Virus record (IMG/VR): IMGVR_UViG_3300034104_003735
Location: 1 to 45,906 of that record
DNA length: 45,906 bases
Source: a virus
Direction: 5' to 3' (one strand)
The position numbers and the translations under genes are program-made. Below, piece by piece: positions 40,988 to 45,906 of the stretch (position 1 is the first letter of the stretch; every line of letters starts with the position of its first letter). The notes beneath the pieces are model-generated. The model was given only the letters and a program-made list of their open reading frames with translations, had not been told where the DNA came from and made no database searches.

Positions 40988-41205
40988 TTCTTTGTCTCGT
41001 TGGTTTTGGAAAGGCTTTGATAGATCAGACGATCGTGTTCACGAACAGTCAATTCAACTGTTGTAATTCGCTTGTCCTGATTGTTGATGGTCGTTTCAAG
41101 GCGCCCTTTGATTTCTCCAAGGGAAGATACTTGAATAACAATCGTGGCCAACGCCGTGATGACGCCAAGCACGACCAGAACAGAGTTAGATTTCTCAACA
41201 CTCAT
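40984..41205 (-). CDS. Membrane protein with coiled coil, i-spanin or holin accessory candidate, 73 aa
   Basis: Residues ~8-27 form one membrane span (VLVVLGVITALATIVIQV), followed by a heptad helix (LGEIKGRLETTINNQDKRITTVELTVREHDRLIYQSL). Start at ATG 41205, overlapping the fibre gene's stop (ATGA). The arrangement of an N-terminal span and a periplasmic coiled coil before a lipoprotein fits an i-spanin. XhlA-like is an alternative. Confidence 0.5.
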   Translation of the reverse strand: MSVEKSNSVLVVLGVITALATIVIQVSSLGEIKGRLETTINNQDKRITTVELTVREHDRLIYQSLSKTNETKK

Positions 41206-42098
41206 GGCAAGAAGTAAGGCGTATTTGACGCAATGATCGGATTTCCCGTGGCAGCCACAGTTGCAATAGAAGAGATCGAATAGTCGCAAGCGTTGGCAGT
41301 CAATTCATTGATCATGCTGTGATAAATGTAGCAGCCACCACCTGTTCCTACGCTGCCATCGGTTCCGGGAGGGCCATCGCCGTCTGGGCCAGCACCACCA
41401 GGGCCACCCAATCCGCCACTACCATATTGCGATTGCACGATACCGACTTTGCAGAAAGACATTGTGATTGTGGCGCCATTACCGCCCTGGCCGCCATTAC
41501 CGCCGCCATTGCCATAGCCTTCCTCGGAAGAGCCACCGGCTCCACCAGCACCACCTGTGCCGCCATTTGCAACAACAGAACCTGCAACGATTCCACTGAG
41601 TTGAAGTTCAGACGCGTCACCGCCAGTTCCGCCATCGCTGCCAGGACTTCCAGGCGAACCTGGAGAACCGGTCGTGCCAGTGACACCGCTTGAATTGATT
41701 TGCGTGATATAAACGTTTCCGTCACCACGAATAACGTTAATACCGCCGCGACAGGTGATCGTTCCAACTGTCGACACGGCGTAGCCCATGCCGCCAAGGG
41801 TCACGTTGTCATCCCAGCCGGATAGCGAAGTCGTAATGTTGCCAAAGGAGCCAACACCAAAAAAGAGAACAGCGGGTGCAGCAAGCGCCACCGCCGCATC
41901 ATAAGCTGCCTGCGCCGTGAGATATGGCAACTCAGGTGTGCCATTCGCTGTCGTATTATTGCCGTGAGCAGCAACGTGCAGGACTTTCTTCGTCGTGGCT
42001 GCAATCATCCCGATGTTCGTGCGCATCGCCGACTTGGCGTTCGATTGCATGAACGTGTGAATGTCCGCAGAAACTGTAATAGGACTGGGATGAGACAT
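41202..42098 (-). CDS. Tail fibre or receptor-binding protein with collagen-like and Gly-rich repeats
   Basis: At 298 aa, residues ~1-130 are a beta-rich head domain. About 138-165 contains collagen-like Gly-x-y repeats (TGTTGSPGSPGSPGSDGG), followed by alternating Gly-rich blocks (GGTGGAGGAGG and GGNGGQGG) and a C-terminal domain ending in SNTPYFLP. Gly-rich and collagen-like modules are common in trimeric phage fibres. It comes first in the lysis/fibre group and overlaps the next gene by ATGA. Confidence 0.7.
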   Translation of the reverse strand: MSHPSPITVSADIHTFMQSNAKSAMRTNIGMIAATTKKVLHVAAHGNNTTANGTPELPYLTAQAAYDAAVALAAPAVLFFGVGSFGNITTSLSGWDDNVTLGGMGYAVSTVGTITCRGGINVIRGDGNVYITQINSSGVTGTTGSPGSPGSPGSDGGTGGDASELQLSGIVAGSVVANGGTGGAGGAGGSSEEGYGNGGGNGGQGGNGATITMSFCKVGIVQSQYGSGGLGGPGGAGPDGDGPPGTDGSVGTGGGCYIYHSMINELTANACDYSISSIATVAATGNPIIASNTPYFLP

Positions 42099-42101
42099 AA
42101 A

Positions 42102-42251
42102 TTAAACTTCCGGTTGATGATAATACTGCGAGCTGTCTGGTGACACGTAGTAGTAAGTTTCCGTAGGGTCTTGATAGTAGCCCTTAGGATGACCGGCCCC
42201 AGCGCCTGGAGCAGTATCGTTACTGATGACGCTGAGGCCAAGTCCGAACAT
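42102..42251 (-). CDS. Small Gly/Tyr-rich protein, 49 aa
   Basis: ATG 42251 to TAA 42102 encodes MFGLGLSVISNDTAPGAGAG and a tyrosine-rich segment (GYYQDPTETYYYVSPD). It starts one base after the preceding stop and ends 3 bases before the next gene's ATG, in the tight late operon, so I consider it real. Too short for a domain call. Possibly a fibre accessory. Confidence 0.5.
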   Translation of the reverse strand: MFGLGLSVISNDTAPGAGAGHPKGYYQDPTETYYYVSPDSSQYYHQPEV

Positions 42252-42252
42252 A

Positions 42253-42495
42253 TTAGTTCTTGTAGAGGATTGCGGTTCCACTGACCACAGACAGTGACTT
42301 CAGCCGCATCGGAAACGAGCGAGCAGGAAACGTCAGACCGTCAATGCAACCAGCTGCGGCTTTGTAACCATCGTAAAAGACTGCAGTGTCAATTTCGACG
42401 TCCGCAAGAACGTCCATGACATAGTAGTCTCCATCAGGTGCTGGCGAGCTAGAGGTCACAACGACCAAGCCCGCATCTCCAAAGTGGCGAGTCAT
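42253..42495 (-). CDS. Hypothetical structural protein, 80 aa
   Basis: A short beta-rich protein (FGDAGLVVVTSSSPAPDGDYYVMDVLADVEIDTAVFYDGY, ending in KSLSVVSGTAILYKN) of the composition typical of small head/tail decoration or fibre-adaptor proteins. No family recognised. In the same operon as the fibre genes. Confidence 0.55.
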   Translation of the reverse strand: MTRHFGDAGLVVVTSSSPAPDGDYYVMDVLADVEIDTAVFYDGYKAAAGCIDGLTFPARSFPMRLKSLSVVSGTAILYKN

Positions 42496-42504
42496 GGTCG
42501 TGTA

Positions 42505-43104
42505 TTAGTAGAGGCTAGCGACCGGCACCTTGTCGGCCGTGAACGTGGTGGGAGGAGTGATCGACGTGGCGATCGTGCCGAAGGTCTGAGTAAGACCGTT
42601 ACCGAGCACGTTCGTGCCGACCTGGCAATGAGCAGGCACGCTGCGGAACTTAGCGGTCGTGCCGTTGAACGTCAGACCAATCCAGTAGTAACCAGGTTCA
42701 AGGTCAATCGTGGTAGCGGCCTCGCCAGCGGCGTTCAGTGCAAATGCAACCTGCTGAGCATTGGCGGCCGTTCCGACCGTTGCGCCTGCGGCAGCGCTCG
42801 CACGAAGCAGTGCACCGCTTTCGCTGTACAGCGTGGCGATCACTTTATCCGTGCCGCCGACAGAGCCGACAAGATTCTGGATACCGGTAACGCGACATGG
42901 AGCATCAACTCGCACACGACCAACATAAACAGTGCCGTTGGTGCAGGCCGTGTCAGTTCCGCTTGTCGCAGCGGCAGGCTGCCAGGTTCCGCCGGCAGGC
43001 TTACGCGTGACGTTGATGTCGTAACCCAGATTTTCGTTAACCTGGTCGATGACGGACTGCAGCTGATCGAGCTGACCGTCGTTGTTTTGAACTTTGGTAA
43101 TCAT
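42505..43104 (-). CDS. Structural or tail-associated protein, 199 aa
   Basis: N-terminal coiled-coil segment (NDGQLDQLQSVIDQVNENLGYD), then a Thr/Ala/Gly-rich beta body with a predicted carbohydrate-binding-like fold (YIGRVRVDAP..., then GYYWIGLTFNG) and a terminal strand. An N-terminal coil plus beta body suggests a trimeric fibre or head-fibre protein, inferred from pattern. ATGA overlap with the small terminase gene. Confidence 0.55.
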   Translation of the reverse strand: MITKVQNNDGQLDQLQSVIDQVNENLGYDINVTRKPAGGTWQPAAATSGTDTACTNGTVYVGRVRVDAPCRVTGIQNLVGSVGGTDKVIATLYSESGALLRASAAAGATVGTAANAQQVAFALNAAGEAATTIDLEPGYYWIGLTFNGTTAKFRSVPAHCQVGTNVLGNGLTQTFGTIATSITPPTTFTADKVPVASLY

Positions 43105-43688
43105 AGGATAGTTAGATTTTGTTCAATGGTTTTAATCTGTTCGCTGAGATTGTCGATCTCATCCAAACCTTCAGCCGATCCATTAGTCGGTTGAACTTTT
43201 TCGCGACCAATCGGCCCAAGCGTTCTGGCCAGAATAGCCTCACTTGCTTTCAGCTGTGTCGCAGACGAGATGTTGTCACCGCCGGCCGCAATATTGATGA
43301 TCGTCATGGCAGCAGCCGCAGACGCGTTTTGCAACAGCTTGAACGCACCATCTTCGATGCGCTCATTGTGAATGATGTTAACGATCTCCTGCTGGAACCA
43401 CGGCTGCTTGAAAAGCATCTGCACCGAGGCGCGGCTTTTGCCGACCGCTTCCGCCACCTGCTTCTGCGTCAACCCTTGCGCAATCAAATACGCTGCTTGC
43501 CTGTGCCACGCGTTCTCTTTCTGAATGATCTGCGTTGGCGGTTTCCTTCCGTGCAGCAACGGCGAAGTAGAAGGCATCGGCGCTGGCGTCTCGCGCGGAC
43601 TCAGCAGGCCATCCATTACGTCAAAGTCGTAATCGGTATCGCGCGAACTTTTATTCGCTTGCTGAAGGTCTGCTTTGCTGAAACTCAT
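43101..43688 (-). CDS. Terminase small subunit candidate (HTH protein), 195 aa
   Basis: Residues ~67-93 form a helix-turn-helix (AYLIAQGLTQKQVAEAVGKSRASVQMLF), followed by a helical oligomerisation region (EDGAFKLLQNASAAAAMTIINIA) and a Pro-rich linker before. It is the second gene of the late operon and resembles small terminases that bind phage DNA as rings. The assignment is probable, not definite. Overlaps the preceding tiny gene by ATGA. Confidence 0.6.
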   Translation of the reverse strand: MSFSKADLQQANKSSRDTDYDFDVMDGLLSPRETPAPMPSTSPLLHGRKPPTQIIQKENAWHRQAAYLIAQGLTQKQVAEAVGKSRASVQMLFKQPWFQQEIVNIIHNERIEDGAFKLLQNASAAAAMTIINIAAGGDNISSATQLKASEAILARTLGPIGREKVQPTNGSAEGLDEIDNLSEQIKTIEQNLTIL

Positions 43689-43783
43689 GGCTTAATCGGG
43701 CGTGGCGCTGGCTTAGGCTTGTCCATCACGAAGCCCTGGAAACCCGTGGGCTTTGCTGGTTCTGCGGTTGGTCTTTCGGACAT
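43685..43783 (-). CDS. Small Pro/Lys-rich protein, 32 aa, first gene of the late operon
   Basis: ATG 43783 to TGA 43685-43687, with ATGA overlap to the next gene. Sequence is Pro/Lys/Ala-rich (MSERPTAEPAKPTGFQ, then MDKPKPAPRPIKP). The ATG lies 5 bases downstream of a perfect TATAAT, so its mRNA would start at or near the first codon. It may act as a coupling cistron for small-terminase translation. A protein function is not evident. Confidence 0.5.
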   Translation of the reverse strand: MSERPTAEPAKPTGFQGFVMDKPKPAPRPIKP

Positions 43784-43788
43784 GTCGC

Positions 43789-43794
43789 ATTATA
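43789..43794 (-). promoter_or_regulatory. Late promoter candidate, -10 TATAAT
   Basis: On the minus strand the sequence reads CCTTATAATGCGACATG, a perfect -10 five bases before the first late ATG. No good -35 is seen at the usual distance (only ACTCGCG-type sequence), suggesting activator dependence. It would fire the whole late operon and give a leaderless mRNA. Confidence 0.55.
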
Positions 43795-43884
43795 AGGCGG
43801 TTTCGGAAAGGCGCGAGTAGTAAAATGTAATTCTTTTCAGCCTACGAACCTGTGTAACTCTTACGCACCTCGGCCCGTGGCCCA

Positions 43885-43909
43885 GTCGCCTTAAGCTGCT
43901 TAAGCCCAC
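43885..43909 (+). repeat. Dispersed palindrome, copy 6
   Basis: Left arm GTCGCCTTAAG, centre CTG, right arm CTTAAGCCCAC. It lies in the divergent non-coding region, about 90 bases from the late promoter, not next to a stop codon. Downstream bases 43911-43960 repeat GCGTCTAA/GCGTCTAG-like units. Confidence 0.75.
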
Positions 43910-44024
43910 TGCGCGTTTAACGCGTCTAATGCGTTCAAGGCGTCTAGCGCGCTTGGCCAGACTCCGGGTCGTTTTCGATTGTTTTGCGGTGGAGATAATA
44001 CCAGCATCGGCGACTCCAGAGGGC

Positions 44025-44233
44025 AAGGGTACCCTTCTTACAAGCGCACCTCAGGCAAGGTTAAAGTAGAGTGGTGTCCGAACCAAGCGGCAAGCGGGGT
44101 GCGGAATGGGCCGGGCGAACATCCCGGAGGCATAACCGGAGAGGGGAGAGTATCCCCTACAAAGCCGAAGAACTGGGGGACTGGTTCCTAGGGCGACACT
44201 CCGAGGCCGGACAAATCCGGACGCCTGCTTGGC
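44025..44233 (+). ncRNA. Candidate structured RNA in the divergent region
   Basis: No convincing gene between 43784 and 44438. Stems are seen at AAGGGT/ACCCTT (44025-44036), CCGGG/CCCGG (44111-44115/44123-44127), AGGGGA/TCCCCT (44142-44147/44153-44158), CCGGA/TCCGG (44207-44211/44216-44220) and GCC/GGC (44223-44225/44231-44233). The density of perfect stems is above what I would expect by chance in a GC-rich region, but no overall fold or family is evident. A 70-residue open frame here (43979-44191) has no coding character. Confidence 0.35.
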
Positions 44234-44344
44234 GGAACAGTGGCTAGTGCGAGCGAACTGGCGCGAAGATGGTAGCAATACCGGAGCGAATAGCGGCGCG
44301 ATGATGCACGGCCAAAGTGTGAATGTTTGTAATGTTTGGACATT

Positions 44345-44391
44345 CCGCACAAGGTAGTTGACAACGAAAGTTGAACGGCTATCTTGTGCGG
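44345..44391 (+). promoter_or_regulatory. Promoter inside a 13-bp inverted repeat (operator-like)
   Basis: Arms CCGCACAAGGTAG (44345-44357) and CTATCTTGTGCGG (44379-44391) match at 12 of 13 positions. Between them is TTGACA (44358-44363), a 16-base spacer and TATCTT (44380-44385) overlapping the right arm. A dimeric regulator binding the arms could control the rightward gene at 44439. Confidence 0.55.
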
Positions 44392-44438
44392 CAGTCCGGA
44401 CATAAAGTTCGGCAAGCAACAACGAACAAACAACAAAC

Positions 44439-44660
44439 ATGGAACTACTTATCCCACATAATGTCATCGGCGATGTTGAAAAAACCAGCAAAGGTTTGAG
44501 CATTAGGCTTGACGGCATTCGCTGGACAAACGAGCAGTCAGAAGCCTTTGAGAACATGGCAACAATCTTTGCTTTCAAAGGTCGGGCGCGTGAAGAGCTT
44601 GAAGAAGCAATTAGTAATCTTGCCCTCTTTGAATTCCTGCGTAATTGTATTGTCAAATGA
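44439..44660 (+). CDS. Hypothetical early protein, 73 aa
   Basis: A helical/strand protein (MELLIPHNVIGDVEKTSKGLSIRLDGIRW, then EAFENMATIFAFKGRAREELEEAI) behind an A/C-rich leader (GAACAAACAACAAAC). It lies first after the promoter-operator at 44345-44391 and is followed by a strong hairpin. No domain recognised. Confidence 0.65.
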   Translation: MELLIPHNVIGDVEKTSKGLSIRLDGIRWTNEQSEAFENMATIFAFKGRAREELEEAISNLALFEFLRNCIVK

Positions 44661-44672
44661 GCAGACACACGG

Positions 44673-44699
44673 GGCAGGCAGCAACCCTGCTTGCCTGCC
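44673..44699 (+). terminator. Hairpin after the 44439 gene
   Basis: Arms GGCAGGCA (44673-44680) and TGCCTGCC (44692-44699) are a perfect 8-bp stem with an 11-base loop, 12 bases after the stop. It has no U-tract. A closely related stem follows the next gene at 45227-45258. Confidence 0.5.
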
Positions 44700-44745
44700 T
44701 CGTAGTCTGGCCATAAGGCTAGAAAACAACAAACAAACAACAAAC

Positions 44746-45219
44746 ATGAAAACGACACACACCTATGCAATCAAGAGCTTCGGCAATACGACGGCAATTG
44801 ACCGGGAGATCGACATCTCCTGGCCTGAAACGTTGGATGCTTTCGTGGCGAACGTGCCCGGAGGAGCGGAGCGGGTTTACAGCCTCCTGCGCGGTTTCGT
44901 GGCGGCGCACCACGTCCAGAGCAAGGTTAAGTCGGCATTCGGTGCCGAAAAGCCTAGTGATGAACAGCGCAAGCTGATCAACGCGGTAAAGGATGAGGAA
45001 GTGCTCACTGGCGTGGACTTCGTGCCGGGCGAGCGTGGCAAGGAGGATGAAGTTGTTAAGAAGATTCGTGCAGCCGACGGCGACGGTAAGCTCACCGCGG
45101 AAAAAATCGACGAGCTGGCAACCCGCTGGGGCGGCCATGCGAACGATGCAGAGGAACTGATCGAAGTTTATCTCGCCTGGAAAAAGCGCCAGGCCATGAG
45201 CAAAGACCTGGGACTGTAA
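44746..45219 (+). CDS. Hypothetical early protein, 157 aa
   Basis: The ATG at 44746 follows a leader of repeated AACAAAC units. The N-terminus is beta-rich (MKTTHTYAIKSFGNTTAI), the middle helical (AERVYSLLRGFVAAHH), and a Lys/Asp/Glu-rich region leads to a C-terminal helix (AEELIEVYLAWKKRQAM). No family recognised. An earlier in-frame ATG at 44509 would overlap the 44439 gene over 150 bases and is rejected. Confidence 0.65.
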   Translation: MKTTHTYAIKSFGNTTAIDREIDISWPETLDAFVANVPGGAERVYSLLRGFVAAHHVQSKVKSAFGAEKPSDEQRKLINAVKDEEVLTGVDFVPGERGKEDEVVKKIRAADGDGKLTAEKIDELATRWGGHANDAEELIEVYLAWKKRQAMSKDLGL

Positions 45220-45226
45220 TGGAAGT

Positions 45227-45258
45227 CGGCAGGCAGGGCGGCAACGTCTTGCCTGTCG
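45227..45258 (+). terminator. Hairpin after the 44746 gene
   Basis: Arms CGGCAGGCA (45227-45235) and TGCCTGTCG (45250-45258) pair over 9 bp with one G-T, a 14-base loop. It is similar in sequence to the stem at 44673-44699, again without a U-tract, and starts 7 bases after the stop. Confidence 0.5.
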
Positions 45259-45322
45259 GATTCCGGGACAACCGGACGGTGCGTTAAACGCGCCTAACAA
45301 CAACAACAAACAACACAACACT

Positions 45323-45553
45323 ATGTCACACTGGAGCTGGAACGAAGAAGAAGCCAAGAAGTGCAGTGCCGCGCGGAAACGCGCCCAAGGCCGTGTCAAA
45401 GAAATCTTTGGCGCAGTCCTGGCGTCTGCCGCAATCGGCATCGGCCCAAGAAGCGTGCTGGAAATCGCCGATAGTGGCGAAAACGACAAGCGCGTGCCCA
45501 ACAGCCGTGCCGCTCTCGAGGCCCAAAAGGTCGCTGATATTCTCGGCCTATAA
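45323..45553 (+). CDS. Hypothetical early protein, 76 aa
   Basis: MSHWSWNEEEAKKCSAARKRAQGR begins after a leader rich in AACAACAAC and CAACACAACACT. The middle is Ala/Ile/Gly-rich (AVLASAAIGIGPRSVLEIA) and the end helical (AALEAQKVADILGL). No domain recognised. Palindrome copy 7 follows 16 bases after its stop. Confidence 0.6.
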   Translation: MSHWSWNEEEAKKCSAARKRAQGRVKEIFGAVLASAAIGIGPRSVLEIADSGENDKRVPNSRAALEAQKVADILGL

Positions 45554-45569
45554 ACGCTCAAAGCGCCCG

Positions 45570-45594
45570 GTCGCGTTAAGTAGCTTAAGCCAAC
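45570..45594 (+). repeat. Dispersed palindrome, copy 7
   Basis: Left arm GTCGCGTTAAG, centre TAG, right arm CTTAAGCCAAC, 16 bases after the stop of the 45323 gene. On a circular map it is only 750 bases from copy 1. Confidence 0.75.
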
Positions 45595-45650
45595 AACGCG
45601 GCCAGGGCGTTAGGAGAGTTTTAAAACGAGACGACGTTCGTTCGTTCGCC

Positions 45651-45882
45651 CGTGCGGATTTTTAGCTCTCGTGCGTTGGAACGGCGAGACGAACGCACGA
45701 TGCCACTCGCTCACCGCCTCGCTCGGTGTGTGGGCGTGGTTCGTGGGTTGGGTGATTTATATATATGAGAGATAATAATACAGACACCAAACACCAGACA
45801 GTCCGGCAACGGCTACCAAACAGCTAGCAACGGCATCCGTGCGTGGCATCGTTCGAGCGAGCAGGGCCAAAAAATCCGCACG
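45651..45882. repeat. Inverted repeat flanking an AT-rich, hairpin-rich region
   Basis: CGTGCGGATTTTT (45651-45663) recurs as its reverse complement AAAAATCCGCACG (45870-45882), about 206 bases apart. Within lie a perfect 9-bp hairpin (TCGTGCGTT 45669-45677 with AACGCACGA 45692-45700), a TTCG repeat just to the left (45637-45648), and the AT tract TTTATATATATGAGAGATAATAATA (45756-45780). The makeup resembles a replication origin or a terminal region. No coding gene seen in 45595-45780. Confidence 0.5.
45748..45776 (+). promoter_or_regulatory. Promoter candidate inside the AT-rich region
   Basis: TTGGGT (45748-45753), a 17-base spacer and GATAAT (45771-45776). It faces rightwards toward the junction ORF at 45839/45899 and, on a circular map, the left-end genes. 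The -35 is imperfect. Confidence 0.4.
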
Positions 45883-45906
45883 CACGAACGGCCGAGCGAT
45901 GAAAGC
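45839..45906 (+). CDS. 5' end of small hypothetical protein crossing the right edge
   Basis: An open frame from GTG 45839 (or ATG 45899) reaches the window end in phase and joins in frame with the open frame at base 2, if the window is circular. The leader after the promoter at 45748-45776 is A/C-rich. The piece here encodes a short basic N-terminus. Combined length would be 36 or 56 aa. The product is unrecognised. Confidence 0.4.
   Translation, partial: MRGIVRASRAKKSARTNGRAMK

Noticed and set aside
43979-44191. A 70-residue open frame on the plus strand in the divergent region
   Set aside because: Gly/Pro/Ser-rich with no hydrophobic core, no suitable leader and it overlaps the hairpin-rich segment; more likely non-coding.
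1-45906. Integrase, repressor, CRISPR array or insertion sequence
   Set aside because: No recombinase, repressor-like gene, direct-repeat/spacer array or transposase was recognised on either strand.

Overview
The window looks like a complete or nearly complete genome of a short-tailed (podovirus-like) lytic bacteriophage. It holds a full virion set (small and large terminase, portal, scaffold, major capsid protein, connector-like protein, fibre, internal virion proteins), a lysis cassette and a replication/recombination set. No integrase, repressor or phage RNA polymerase was recognised, so host RNA polymerase probably transcribes it. A zinc amidase plus a small lipoprotein and a holin-like protein point to a Gram-negative host. 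Most genes lack a Shine-Dalgarno sequence and follow A/C-rich leaders, or come directly after a -10 box, but one gene (GTG at 1837) has a canonical AAGGAGGT. The host phylum cannot be fixed from the sequence. The reading frame of a short ORF runs across the right-to-left junction of the window (ATG at 45899, stop at 101-103), which fits a circularised genome cut at an arbitrary point.

Layout: (1) 1-8150, plus strand: small, mostly uncharacterised early genes packed with ATGA or longer overlaps, including a DNA-repair-glycosylase-like protein, two small zinc-finger proteins and a DUF1937-like protein. Two pairs overlap extensively in different frames (1441-1627 and 6166-6368). A multi-hairpin intergenic element, probably a structured RNA, lies at 4530-4738. 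A class II tRNA-like gene with an expanded middle lies at 7990-8111. (2) 6904-18190, plus strand: DNA metabolism. This contains a Cas4/RecB-like Fe-S nuclease, a RecA-fold ATPase, a DnaQ-type exonuclease, a probable ssDNA-binding protein, a ParB-domain/DNA-methyltransferase fusion, a family A DNA polymerase with a degenerate uracil-glycosylase-like N-terminal domain, an ATP-dependent DNA ligase and a P-loop primase/helicase-type ATPase. (3) 18174-43783, minus strand: one long late operon. Read in its own direction it encodes a 32-aa protein, small terminase, fibre/decoration proteins, a lysis cassette, a glycosyltransferase-like protein, large terminase, portal, scaffold, capsid, connector-like and tail proteins, a second glycosyltransferase, and the internal virion proteins, ending in a 2645-aa protein with two HExxH zincin motifs. 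(4) 43784-44438: a non-coding divergent region with a probable late promoter on the minus strand, a second multi-hairpin element and an operator-like inverted repeat carrying a promoter for the rightward genes. (5) 44439-45553: three small plus-strand genes separated by related hairpins. (6) 45554-45906 plus 1-192: an inverted-repeat and AT-rich region with a promoter-like sequence, possibly the replication or terminus region.

The most unusual feature is a family of 25-bp imperfect palindromes, seven clear copies and two weaker ones inside genes. They are spread around the genome at roughly 4-7.5 kb intervals over most of its length and mainly sit at or over stop codons. They resemble a set of sites for one DNA- or RNA-binding factor rather than ordinary terminators.
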